From Variovorax sp. WS11 (GTDB lineage Bacteria; Pseudomonadota; Gammaproteobacteria; Burkholderiales; Burkholderiaceae_C), in assembly GCF_010499245.1 (NCBI RefSeq), contig NZ_JAAGOW010000001.1, forward strand, positions 1,984,001 through 2,048,000: a DNA stretch of 64,000 nucleotides, read 5' to 3'. Numbering within the stretch: the first letter of the stretch is position 1; each line of letters starts with the position of its first letter. Shown here in pieces: positions 51,154 to 58,513 of the stretch. The position numbers and the translations under genes were made by a program. Below the pieces are notes generated by a model. It ran no database searches, had not been told where the DNA came from, and saw only the letters and a program-made list of their open reading frames with translations.

Positions 51154-51178
51154 GCGGAAGATGACGTGACTCGGCGAA
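51154..51178 (-). promoter_or_regulatory. Imperfect PIP-box-like sequence
   Basis: On the minus strand TTCGC, 15 bases, TCCGC, ending 70 bases before the chaperone-like ATG. The consensus for HrpX/HrpB-type activators is TTCGB-N15-TTCGB; one base differs. A single half-matching site in GC-rich DNA can arise by chance. Confidence 0.2.
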
Positions 51179-51241
51179 GAAGGCCGCGATCCATGATGCG
51201 TGCCCTGATCCAGCCTGAAATCGGAGAGCCATGAGACGTCG

Positions 51242-52672
51242 ATGCCCCCCAAGGATGAATTGCCGCCCCGGTCCAAGCGAGGCAGAAGCGCCCCTGGCGG
51301 GGCACGCCTCGTGAGCGCCGTTCCGGACAAGGTGGACGAAGCGATCGCCCCACCCGCCCGCGTCGGCTTCGCCGAAGCCTTCCGCTTCTGGCTCAAGCTC
51401 GGCTTCATCAGCTTCGGCGGGCCGGCAGGGCAGATCGCGATCATGCACACCGAGCTGGTGGAGCGCCGCCGATGGATCAGCGAGAAGCGCTTTCTCCATG
51501 CGCTGAACTACTGCATGCTGCTGCCCGGCCCCGAAGCCCAGCAGCTGGCCACCTACATCGGCTGGCTGATGCACCGGACCTGGGGCGGCATCGTCGCGGG
51601 CGCGCTGTTCGTGCTGCCCTCGCTGTTCATCCTGATCGCGCTGTCATGGATCTACCTGCGCTTCGGCGACGTCCCGGTGGTGGCCGGCCTCTTCTACGGC
51701 ATCAAGCCGGCCGTCACGGCGCTGGTGCTGCACGCGGCGCACCGCATCGGCACGCGGGCGCTCAGGAATCCCTGGATGTGGGGCATCGCGGCGGCGGCCT
51801 TCGTGGCCATCTTCGCGTTCGACACGCCGTTTCCCGCGATCGTCGTCGCGGCCGGGCTGATCGGCCACTTCGGCGCGCGCCGCGCACCCGCGGTCTTCGC
51901 GCTCGGCGGTGGCCACGGGAACGGACAGGAGCGCTACGGGCCGGCGCTGATCGACGACGACACGCCGACACCGCCTCACGCGCGCTTCTCGCGCGGCCGG
52001 CTGGCAAGGCTGCTGGCCGTCGGAGTCGGGATGTGGGCGGTGGCCATGGGCGCGCTCGTCGCGACGCAGGGCCTGCAGGGAACGCTGACGCAGATGGGCT
52101 GGTTCTTCACCAAGGCGGCGCTGCTGACCTTCGGCGGCGCCTACGCGGTGCTGCCCTATGTCTACCAGGGCGCGGTCGAGCAGCACCACTGGCTGTCGGG
52201 CGCGCAGATGATCGATGGCCTGGCGCTCGGCGAGACGACGCCGGGACCGCTGATCATGGTGGTGGCCTTCGTGGGTTTCGTCGGCGGCTGGCTGCGGCAG
52301 GTGCTTGGGCCCGAGGCGCTCTTTCTCGGCGGTGCGCTGGCAGCCACCGTCGTCACCTTCTTCACCTTCCTGCCCTCCTTCGTCTTCATCCTGGCCGGCG
52401 GTCCCCTCGTCGAGGCCACGCACGGCAAGCTCGGCTTCACCGCGCCCCTATCGGCGATCACCGCGGCGGTGGTGGGAGTCATCCTGAACCTGGCGCTGTT
52501 CTTCGCTTACCACGTGCTGTGGCCGCAGGGCTTCACCGGCCGCTTCGATGGGGTGTCCGCCCTCATCGCCGTGGCCGCGGCCGTCGCCCTCTTCCGCTTC
52601 AAAATCGGCGTGATGCCGCTCCTCGGCGCCTGTGCGCTGGCTGGGCTCGCCGTCACGTTGGGCCGGGGCTGA
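51242..52672 (+). CDS. chrA: Chromate transporter ChrA
   Basis: A 476-residue two-domain CHR transporter that expels chromate from the cytoplasm using the proton gradient. Both halves carry the family motif: FWLKLGFISFGGPAGQIAIM (about 48) and FFTKAALLTFGGAYAVLPYV (about 290), with the LLPGPEAQQLATYIGW and LGETTPGPLIMVVAFVGF elements. About ten TM helices. ATG 51242 is used; GTG 51311 is a shorter option. No chrB, so regulation is unclear. Divergent from the chaperone-like gene. Confidence 0.93.
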   Translation: MPPKDELPPRSKRGRSAPGGARLVSAVPDKVDEAIAPPARVGFAEAFRFWLKLGFISFGGPAGQIAIMHTELVERRRWISEKRFLHALNYCMLLPGPEAQQLATYIGWLMHRTWGGIVAGALFVLPSLFILIALSWIYLRFGDVPVVAGLFYGIKPAVTALVLHAAHRIGTRALRNPWMWGIAAAAFVAIFAFDTPFPAIVVAAGLIGHFGARRAPAVFALGGGHGNGQERYGPALIDDDTPTPPHARFSRGRLARLLAVGVGMWAVAMGALVATQGLQGTLTQMGWFFTKAALLTFGGAYAVLPYVYQGAVEQHHWLSGAQMIDGLALGETTPGPLIMVVAFVGFVGGWLRQVLGPEALFLGGALAATVVTFFTFLPSFVFILAGGPLVEATHGKLGFTAPLSAITAAVVGVILNLALFFAYHVLWPQGFTGRFDGVSALIAVAAAVALFRFKIGVMPLLGACALAGLAVTLGRG

Positions 52673-52702
52673 ATGCGGGTAGGGATGACCGCTTTCCGAA
52701 CC

Positions 52703-53899
52703 TCAGTGCCCCGCAACGATCCCCCGTTGCGTGAGCCCCGCGATGTCGTCATCGGTATACCCGGCCTCGCGCAGCAGTTCGCCCGTGTGCTCGCCCAGCA
52801 GCGGCGGCTGCAGCCGGATGCCCGGCCGCTCGCCGGCCAGGGTGAAGGGCATCAGCGGCACCTTCGATTCGCTGCCGTCGTTCATGCGCACCGGCGCCAG
52901 GCCGCCGGTGGCGTTGAGGTGCGGGTCGTCGAAGAGCTCGTGCGGCTTGGCGATGGGCGCAAAGGGCAGCTCATTCTTCTCGAACACGGCGCTGAGCTCG
53001 GCCGCGCTGTAGCCGGCGAGGTGCGAGCGCAGCACGGGCATCATCCAGTCGCGCGCGAGCACGCGGTCGTTGTTGGTCTTCAGGCGCGGGTCGGCCAACA
53101 TGTCCTCGAGGCCGAAGGCCTTGCAGAAGATGGTCCACTGCTTGTCGCTGACCGCGGCCAGGAAGATCTGCTCGCCGTCCTTGACGGTGAAGACGTCGTA
53201 CACCGCCCAGGCGGAGATGCGGCTGGGCATCGGATCGGCCGCCTTCCCCGTCGCCGCGAACTGCATCATGTGCTGCGCGACCAGAAAGATGTTGTTCTCG
53301 AACAGCGCCGACTGCACCTCGCAGCCCTCGCCGGTCTGCTCGCGCTGGCGCAGCGCGGCCATCGCGCCGATGGCGCCGAACATGCCGCCCATGATGTCGT
53401 TGACGCTGGTGCCGGCGCGCAGCGGGTCTCCGATGCGCCCGGTCATGTAGGCCAGGCCGCCCATCATCTGCACCACCTCGTCGAGCGCGGTGCGGTGGTC
53501 GTAGGGGCCGGGCAGGAAGCCCTTGTGGCTCACGTAGATGAGGCGCGGGTTGAGCTTCTTCAGGCTCTCGTAGTCCAGGCCCAGCTTCTTCATGGTGCCG
53601 GGCTTGAAGTTCTCGCTCACGATGTCGGCGCCGGCGATCAGGCGCAGCGCGGCCTCCACGCCCTCGGGCTGCTTGAGGTCGAGCGCGATGCTCTTCTTGT
53701 TGCGGTTGAAGGTGGGAAAGAAGCCGGCGCCGGAACCCAACAGGCGCCGCGTGGCGTCGCCCTCGATGGGCTCGACCTTGATGACCTCGGCGCCGAGGTC
53801 GGCCAAGAGCATGCCGCAGGTGGGGCCCATCACCATGTGGGTGAACTCGACGACGCGGACGCCGGCGTAGGGGAGTTGCTTCTCCGTGCTGTCAGACAT
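52703..53899 (-). CDS. CaiB/BaiF-family CoA-transferase
   Basis: A 398-residue class III CoA-transferase. Seen: LLADLGAEVIKVEP, FFPTFNRNKKSIALDLK, VSENFKPGTM, and the catalytic Asp in GTSVNDIMGG (about 168). It moves CoA between carboxylates, usually from succinyl-CoA. Its start overlaps the lyase stop by 8 bases, so it works with the lyase: it can form the CoA ester that the lyase then cleaves (for example a hydroxymethylglutaryl or citramalyl ester). The substrate is not decided by sequence. Confidence 0.92.
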   Translation of the reverse strand: MSDSTEKQLPYAGVRVVEFTHMVMGPTCGMLLADLGAEVIKVEPIEGDATRRLLGSGAGFFPTFNRNKKSIALDLKQPEGVEAALRLIAGADIVSENFKPGTMKKLGLDYESLKKLNPRLIYVSHKGFLPGPYDHRTALDEVVQMMGGLAYMTGRIGDPLRAGTSVNDIMGGMFGAIGAMAALRQREQTGEGCEVQSALFENNIFLVAQHMMQFAATGKAADPMPSRISAWAVYDVFTVKDGEQIFLAAVSDKQWTIFCKAFGLEDMLADPRLKTNNDRVLARDWMMPVLRSHLAGYSAAELSAVFEKNELPFAPIAKPHELFDDPHLNATGGLAPVRMNDGSESKVPLMPFTLAGERPGIRLQPPLLGEHTGELLREAGYTDDDIAGLTQRGIVAGH

Positions 53900-54824
53900 G
53901 TGCAGTTCCTTGAACGAAGCCCTTGGGCAGCCCGGCCTCGGGCGTCATGCCGTAGACCGGTTCGCCCGGCAAGCCGGCGATGAGCGGCGCGCGGGCCGCG
54001 ATGAGTTTGGCGATGTCGATGCCGGTGGCGACGCCCATGGCCTCGAACATGAAGACCAGGTCCTCGGTCACCACGTTCCCTGAAGCGCCGGGCGCATAGG
54101 GGCAGCCACCCAGGCCGCCGAGCGAGGCATCGAAAGTGCGCACGCCCTCCTCGTAGGCCGCGAGGCAGTTGGCGAGGCCGAGGCCGCGGGTGTTGTGCAT
54201 GTGGGCCGCGCCGGCCTTGTCGCCCAACTCGGTGCGCAGGCGCCTGAAGAGCCGCCGCACCTGGGCCGGGTTGGCGTAGCCGACGGTGTCGGACAGGCCC
54301 GATTCGTCGGCTCCAGCTGCCACGCACTGCACGGCGAGGCGGATCACCTCGTCCTCCGGCACCTCGCCCTGCAGCGTGCAGCCGAAGGCGGTGGAAATGC
54401 CGGCCTCGAGCTTGACGTGCGGCGCGATCTCGCGGCGCAGTTGCGCGATGGCGCGCACCTCCTCGACCATCTCCTCGCGCGTCTTGCGCACATTGGCCAG
54501 CGAGTGGGCAACGCTGGCCGACACCGGCATGGTGAGCTTGTGCACGCCGGCGGCGAGCGCGGCCTCGGCGCCCTTGCGGTTGGGCACCAGCGCCATGACG
54601 GTGAGGCCGGGCAGCGTGACGGCATGGCGCACCACCTCGGCGGCATCGGCCATCTGCGGCAGGAGGCGGGCCGGGACGAAAGAGGCGACCTCGATCTCGC
54701 GCACGCCGGCGGCGTGGAGGGCATCGATCCAGCGCAACTTGTCGGCCGTGGGCATCGTGGCCTTGACGGACTGCAGGCCGTCGCGCGGGCCGACCTCGCT
54801 GATCAGCACATCGGGGCTTGGCAT
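53892..54824 (-). CDS. HMG-CoA lyase-type enzyme
   Basis: A 310-residue TIM-barrel lyase of the DRE-TIM/HMGL-like family. Catalytic Arg and metal ligand in EVGPRDGLQSV, metal His pair in AAHMHNTRGLGLAN, and the catalytic Cys loop GLGGCPYAPGASGNV. It cleaves 3-hydroxy-3-methylglutaryl-CoA or a related citramalyl-type CoA ester to acetyl-CoA plus a ketoacid. The ATG at 54824 has AGGAG upstream; the open frame beyond it reaches into the regulatory region. Confidence 0.92.
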   Translation of the reverse strand: MPSPDVLISEVGPRDGLQSVKATMPTADKLRWIDALHAAGVREIEVASFVPARLLPQMADAAEVVRHAVTLPGLTVMALVPNRKGAEAALAAGVHKLTMPVSASVAHSLANVRKTREEMVEEVRAIAQLRREIAPHVKLEAGISTAFGCTLQGEVPEDEVIRLAVQCVAAGADESGLSDTVGYANPAQVRRLFRRLRTELGDKAGAAHMHNTRGLGLANCLAAYEEGVRTFDASLGGLGGCPYAPGASGNVVTEDLVFMFEAMGVATGIDIAKLIAARAPLIAGLPGEPVYGMTPEAGLPKGFVQGTAHV

Positions 54825-54864
54825 CGGGCTTGTCTCCTGGGGAAGGTCTTGGGGAGGCATGAAC

Positions 54865-54907
54865 TTGACAGTTCTATCTAACAGAACTAAATTCTGTGTT
54901 ACAGAAT
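54865..54907. promoter_or_regulatory. IclR promoter with two palindromic sites
   Basis: On the plus strand TTGACA (54865-54870), a 17-base spacer and TAAATT (54888-54893) form a good sigma-70 promoter for the iclR gene. The spacer is itself the near-palindrome GTTCTATCTAACAGAAC (54871-54887); a second palindrome, ATTCTGTGTTACAGAAT (54891-54907), starts 20 bases on. Binding by the divergent IclR protein would block its own promoter and regulate the lyase operon. Confidence 0.8.
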
Positions 54908-54944
54908 TAGACCACGCAGCCCCCTCGACTGTCAAGCCAGACCC

Positions 54945-55685
54945 ATGCCACGCAAAGCCCAGACCGAGTCGGTCTCAGATCTCAACGCCGCGCCCGGCGG
55001 GGCCGCAGCGGTCGACCGCGCGCTGAGCCTGCTGTCTTCCTTCCAGGCCGGCGACGAGGCGCTGAGCCTGGCGCAGTTCGCCGAGCGCACGCAGCTCTAC
55101 AAGAGCACCGTTCTGCGCCTGCTCGCCTCGCTGGAGCACGCGCGCCTGATCCGCCGGCAGGAAGACGGCCGCTATGCGCTGGGCATGGAGATCGCGCGGC
55201 TGCACGGCCTGTACGCGGCCTCGCTCTCGCTCGACCGCATCGTGCCGCCGGTGCTGCGCGAGTTGGTCGCGGTCACCGGAGAGAGTGCGGCCTACCACGT
55301 GCGGCAGGCGCAGGGCGATCATTGGGCGCGGCTTTGCCTCTACCGCGTCGACTCGCCGCACGTGGTGCGCGACCACGTGCGCGCCGGCGACCTGCTGCCC
55401 AACGATCGCGGTTCAGGTGCGCGCATCCTGATCGCCTTCGGACCCGAGGCCGAGCGCCCGCGCGGCGCGAAGGAGCGCAAGCTCTACGACGCCATCCGCG
55501 CACAGGGCTACTGCGCAATGGTCGGCGACCGCTCGGCCGAGTTGGGAGGCATCTCGGCGCCGGTGTTCCATGCCGATGGCCAGCTGGCCGCGGCGCTCAC
55601 GCTGACCATGCCGGCGCATCGCTACGACGAGCGGCACATCGGTCCGGTGCGCGAGGCCGCGCGGGGGCTCACGGGACGGGTCTAG
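54945..55685 (+). CDS. IclR-family transcriptional regulator
   Basis: A 246-residue regulator. N-terminal winged helix (about 22-80: ALSLLSSFQAG, LAQFAERTQLYKSTVLRLLA, DGRYALG), then the GAF-like effector domain (VLRELVAVTGESAAYHVRQ, GSGARILIAFG, ISAPVFHADGQLAAALTLTM). Divergent from the lyase-transferase operon with paired palindromes between; it probably controls that operon in response to its substrate. Confidence 0.93.
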   Translation: MPRKAQTESVSDLNAAPGGAAAVDRALSLLSSFQAGDEALSLAQFAERTQLYKSTVLRLLASLEHARLIRRQEDGRYALGMEIARLHGLYAASLSLDRIVPPVLRELVAVTGESAAYHVRQAQGDHWARLCLYRVDSPHVVRDHVRAGDLLPNDRGSGARILIAFGPEAERPRGAKERKLYDAIRAQGYCAMVGDRSAELGGISAPVFHADGQLAAALTLTMPAHRYDERHIGPVREAARGLTGRV

Positions 55686-55691
55686 GGCCCG

Positions 55692-56156
55692 TCATTCCCC
55701 GGCATGCACCGACTCGATGAGGTTGTTGCGCATCGTCACGATCGTCTTCTGCAATCGCACGAACTCGTCCGGCGCCAGGCCCGTCGCGTGGGCGAGGCTC
55801 ACTTCCCTGGTCTTCTCGCGCAGCCGTCGACCGCTCTTGGTCACGCTGATTCGCACCTGGCGCTCGTCCGCAGGATCGCGCTGCCGCTCCACATAGCCCA
55901 TGGCCTCGAGCTTCTTCAGGATCGGCGTGAGCGTGTTCGATTCGAGAAACAGTTTTTCGCCCAGACTGCCGACGGTCTGATCGTCCTGCTCCCAGAGCGC
56001 GACGATGGTGATGTATTGGGTGTAGGTCAGCCCAAGCTTCTCGAGCAGCGGCTTGTAGGCCTTGCCGAAGGCCAGGTTCGCGGAGTAGACCGCAAAGCAC
56101 AGGTAGTCCGAGAGCTTCAGATCCTCGGGGATGGTTGTCTTGTCGGTGGATTTCAT
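55692..56156 (-). CDS. ohrR: OhrR-type peroxide-sensing MarR regulator
   Basis: A 154-residue MarR protein. The peroxidatic Cys is in LSDYLCFAVYS (about 20), the winged helix in VGSLGEKLFLESNTLTPILK and the wing VERQRDPADERQVRI. Oxidation of this Cys by organic hydroperoxides releases DNA. It is 167 bases downstream of ohr on the same strand, behind a strong hairpin, with palindromic sites in its own upstream region. ATG 56156 is supported by the fold; upstream codons are not. Confidence 0.93.
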   Translation of the reverse strand: MKSTDKTTIPEDLKLSDYLCFAVYSANLAFGKAYKPLLEKLGLTYTQYITIVALWEQDDQTVGSLGEKLFLESNTLTPILKKLEAMGYVERQRDPADERQVRISVTKSGRRLREKTREVSLAHATGLAPDEFVRLQKTIVTMRNNLIESVHAGE

Positions 56157-56205
56157 TTGCGTCCTCTTTGCCGGAGACCCGCGTCTCGTCTGAGCTGAAC
56201 TATAA

Positions 56206-56225
56206 ATCGCATGCGATCGTATCGC
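56206..56225. promoter_or_regulatory. Palindromic site at the ohrR promoter
   Basis: ATCGCATGCGAT (56206-56217), followed by the overlapping palindrome GCGATCGTATCGC (56213-56225), about 50 bases upstream of the ohrR ATG. The same 12-mer is found before the first ohr gene, so OhrR is the likely binder. Confidence 0.75.
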
Positions 56226-56268
56226 AAGAATGCGAACCCTTTCCGCAGTTCCGGGCGTCTGCTGCAGC

Positions 56269-56301
56269 AACAGCCCCGCAGACCGTGTCTGCGGGGCTGT
56301 T
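56269..56301. terminator. 15-bp perfect hairpin between ohr and ohrR
   Basis: AACAGCCCCGCAGAC and GTCTGCGGGGCTGTT pair completely around the loop CGT, 22 bases after the ohr stop on the minus strand. Very stable and well placed to end the ohr transcript before ohrR, although the following bases are only mildly T-rich. Confidence 0.75.
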
Positions 56302-56322
56302 CAGGTCAGAACGCGGAGGGCG

Positions 56323-56751
56323 TCAGGTGACGACGTTCAGCGCCACGTCGATGTTGCCGTGCACGGCCTTCGAGTATGGGCAGATGTCGTGCGCCGCGTG
56401 GGCGATGGCGTCGGCGACTTCCTGCGCCACGCCCGGCACGCGCACATCGAAGCGCGCTTGAATGAAGTAGGCCTTGCCGGTCTGACCCAGATCGACCTGG
56501 ATGTCGACCGAGAGATCGGCCGGCAGCGCCACCTTGTTCTGCTTGGCCGCCAGGCCGAGCGCCAGGATGTAGCAAGCCGACCAGGCGCCCGCGAAGAGCT
56601 GCTCCGCGGTCGGGTGCGCCTGAATGGCCGAGAACACGTGCGCGGGGTTCGCGTCGCCGGGCGACGAGAGCCGGATGTCGACGCGGTCGCCAGGGCCGCT
56701 GACGAGGGTGTGGGTCTTGCCTGAGGCCAGGACTTTTTCGATCTTGCTCAT
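56323..56751 (-). CDS. ohr: Organic hydroperoxide resistance protein, copy 1
   Basis: A 142-residue OsmC-fold thiol peroxidase. Peroxidatic Cys in WSACYILALGL (about 60) and resolving Cys in HDICPYSKAVHGN (about 124), with the catalytic Arg-Glu environment intact (HPTAEQLFAG). It reduces organic hydroperoxides using lipoylated partners. Nearly identical to the next copy upstream, including much of the DNA, so a tandem duplication. Palindromic sites lie upstream at 56797-56817. Confidence 0.95.
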   Translation of the reverse strand: MSKIEKVLASGKTHTLVSGPGDRVDIRLSSPGDANPAHVFSAIQAHPTAEQLFAGAWSACYILALGLAAKQNKVALPADLSVDIQVDLGQTGKAYFIQARFDVRVPGVAQEVADAIAHAAHDICPYSKAVHGNIDVALNVVT

Positions 56752-56796
56752 GGGTTGTTTTCCTTAAGGTTGGGAGAGGCTGACGTTAAACAACGA

Positions 56797-56817
56797 ATGC
56801 GATTACATCGCATGCGA
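56797..56817. promoter_or_regulatory. Palindromic site before ohr copy 1
   Basis: ATGCGATTACATCGCAT (56797-56813) is a perfect 7-bp inverted repeat around TAC, overlapping ATCGCATGCGA (56807-56817). It is about 45 bases upstream of the ATG and shares sequence with the sites of ohrR and ohr copy 2. Confidence 0.75.
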
Positions 56818-56867
56818 CATCATGGAGATGGAGAAGCTTGGAAATGGACGTGAATGCCGCGTCTGAT

Positions 56868-57299
56868 TCACGAGCCGACGACGTTCAGGGCCACGTCGAT
56901 GTTGCCGTGCACGGCCTTCGAGTACGGGCAGATTTCGTGCGCCTCGTGTGCGAGGGCCTCGGCCACCTCCTGCGCCACACCCGGCACGCGGACATCGAAG
57001 CGCGCTTGAATGAAGTAGGCCTTGCCGGTCTGGCCCAGGTCGACCTGGATGTCGACAGAGAGATCGGCCGGCAGCGCGACCTTCTTCTGCTTGGCCACCA
57101 GGCCGATCGCCGAGATGTAGCAAGCGGACCAGGCGCCCGCGAAGAGCTGCTCCGCGGTCGGGTGCGCCTGGACGGCCGAGAACACGTGCGCGGGGTTCGC
57201 GTCGCCGGGCGACGAGAGCCGGAGGTCGACGCGATCGCCAGGGCCGCTGACGCGGGTGTGGGTCTTGCCCGAGAGGAGGACTTTTTCGATTTTGCTCAT
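56868..57299 (-). CDS. ohr: Organic hydroperoxide resistance protein, copy 2
   Basis: A 143-residue Ohr, the upstream member of the tandem pair. Cys residues are conserved (SACYISAIGL and HEICPYSKAVHGN). Differences from copy 1 are few and mostly conservative; the last residues are NVVGS instead of NVVT. Each copy has its own palindromic control region, so they may respond with different strength. The ATG at 57299 lies before MSKIEKVLLSGKTHT; the open frame beyond it runs into the operator. Confidence 0.95.
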   Translation of the reverse strand: MSKIEKVLLSGKTHTRVSGPGDRVDLRLSSPGDANPAHVFSAVQAHPTAEQLFAGAWSACYISAIGLVAKQKKVALPADLSVDIQVDLGQTGKAYFIQARFDVRVPGVAQEVAEALAHEAHEICPYSKAVHGNIDVALNVVGS

Positions 57300-57341
57300 G
57301 ATGGTTCCTTGAAGTTGAGGTGGTGAGATTGTCAAAAACGT

Positions 57342-57417
57342 ATGCGCTATGATCGCATGCGATTTATCTATCATATCAGAGTATCAGCTAATCGCATACG
57401 AGTGCAGCGGATGCGAT
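57342..57417. promoter_or_regulatory. Cluster of palindromic sites before ohr copy 2
   Basis: ATCGCATGCGAT at 57352-57363, identical to the ohrR site; ATGCG / CGCAT arms at 57342-57358; a third ATCGCATACG at 57391-57400 and GATGCGAT at 57410-57417. Several half-sites in 75 bases suggest multiple OhrR dimers. The region is AT-richer than its surroundings. Confidence 0.75.
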
Positions 57418-57518
57418 GGAATGGATGATACGCACGAGCGAGCTGAATCCACGGTAATTTGTCACAGGCCGGCTGCGCCCTTTTCACGTGCGGCACGACC
57501 CCGGGCGAGATAGGCGAT

Positions 57519-58475
57519 CTATTCCGCCTTGAAGCCCGAAGCCTTGATGGGCGCTTCCCAGCGCTTCAGGTGCGCCGCCTGGACGGCCGCCAACTCGGCC
57601 GGCCCGGCATGCGCCGGCACCAGGCCGAGGTTGTAGATGCGCTCCTGGATCTCGGGCGCGCGCAATGCGTCGGCCACGGCGCGGTCGATGCGCTGCACCA
57701 GCTCCGGCGGCATTCCGGGCGGGCCGTAGAGCCCGAAGAAGGCGTCGGCCGTGATATCGATGCCGGACTCCTTGAGCGTGGGGACATCCGGCAGCGCCTT
57801 GCTGCGCTGCGCGCCGGTGACGGCCAGGATGCGCACTTTGCCGGCGCGGTGGTGCTCGATGGTCTCGACCGCCGTATCCACCATCAGCGGCACCTGCCCA
57901 CCGATCAGGTCCTGCGCGGCCGGCGCGCCGCCGCGGTAGGCCACATGCGTCATCGGCACGCCGGCCGCCTGCGAGAGCAGCAGGCCGGCGAAATGCGGCA
58001 CGGTGCCGGCGCCCGAGGTCGCGTAGTTGGCCTTGGAGGGGTTGGCCTTCATCCAGGCCAGCACGGTCTTGAGGTCGCCCGCCGGCGCGCCGGGCCCGGC
58101 GGTCACCGCGAAGTCGAAAGTGCTGACCAGCGAGATCGGGGTGAAGTCCTTCGCAGTGTCGTAGCCCAGGTTCGCATAGAGCCAGGGATGGATCACCATC
58201 GCGCCGCTGGGCGAGAAGATGAGCGTGCTGCCGTCCGGCACGGAACGCTTGAGCTCCGACAGCGCCAGCCGGCCGGCCGCGCCCGGCTTGTTGTCGACGA
58301 TCACGTTCTGCGCGAGCGAAACGCGCATCCGGTCGGCCAGCAGGCGCGCCACCACGTCGGCCGAGCCGCCGGGCGGGAAGCCGACCAGGATGCGGGTGTT
58401 GCGCTCCTGCGCCAGGGCCAGGGGCATGGCGAGCGCGCCGGCGGCGAGCGCAGCGAAGTGGCGGCGTTTGATCAA
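57519..58475 (-). CDS. Bug-family (TctC-like) periplasmic binding protein
   Basis: A 318-residue tripartite-tricarboxylate receptor with a Tat-like or Sec signal (MIKRRHFAALAAGALAMPLA). Core motifs: RILVGFPPGGSADVVARLLA, VDNKPGAAGRLALSELK, YATSGAGTVPHFAGLLL, AYRGGAPAAQDLIGGQV. Ligand unknown; it follows the aminotransferase on the same strand, 38 bases away, so an amino or keto acid related to that enzyme is one guess. No TctA/B nearby. Confidence 0.92.
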   Translation of the reverse strand: MIKRRHFAALAAGALAMPLALAQERNTRILVGFPPGGSADVVARLLADRMRVSLAQNVIVDNKPGAAGRLALSELKRSVPDGSTLIFSPSGAMVIHPWLYANLGYDTAKDFTPISLVSTFDFAVTAGPGAPAGDLKTVLAWMKANPSKANYATSGAGTVPHFAGLLLSQAAGVPMTHVAYRGGAPAAQDLIGGQVPLMVDTAVETIEHHRAGKVRILAVTGAQRSKALPDVPTLKESGIDITADAFFGLYGPPGMPPELVQRIDRAVADALRAPEIQERIYNLGLVPAHAGPAELAAVQAAHLKRWEAPIKASGFKAE

Positions 58476-58513
58476 GACGGTCTCCTCGGGTTGTTGTTCG
58501 GTCTCTTCTGCGT

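Noticed and set aside
51154..51178. PIP box as proof of type III regulation
   Set aside because: One mismatch, no clear -10 box at the expected distance, and no hrp genes in view; kept only as a weak hint.
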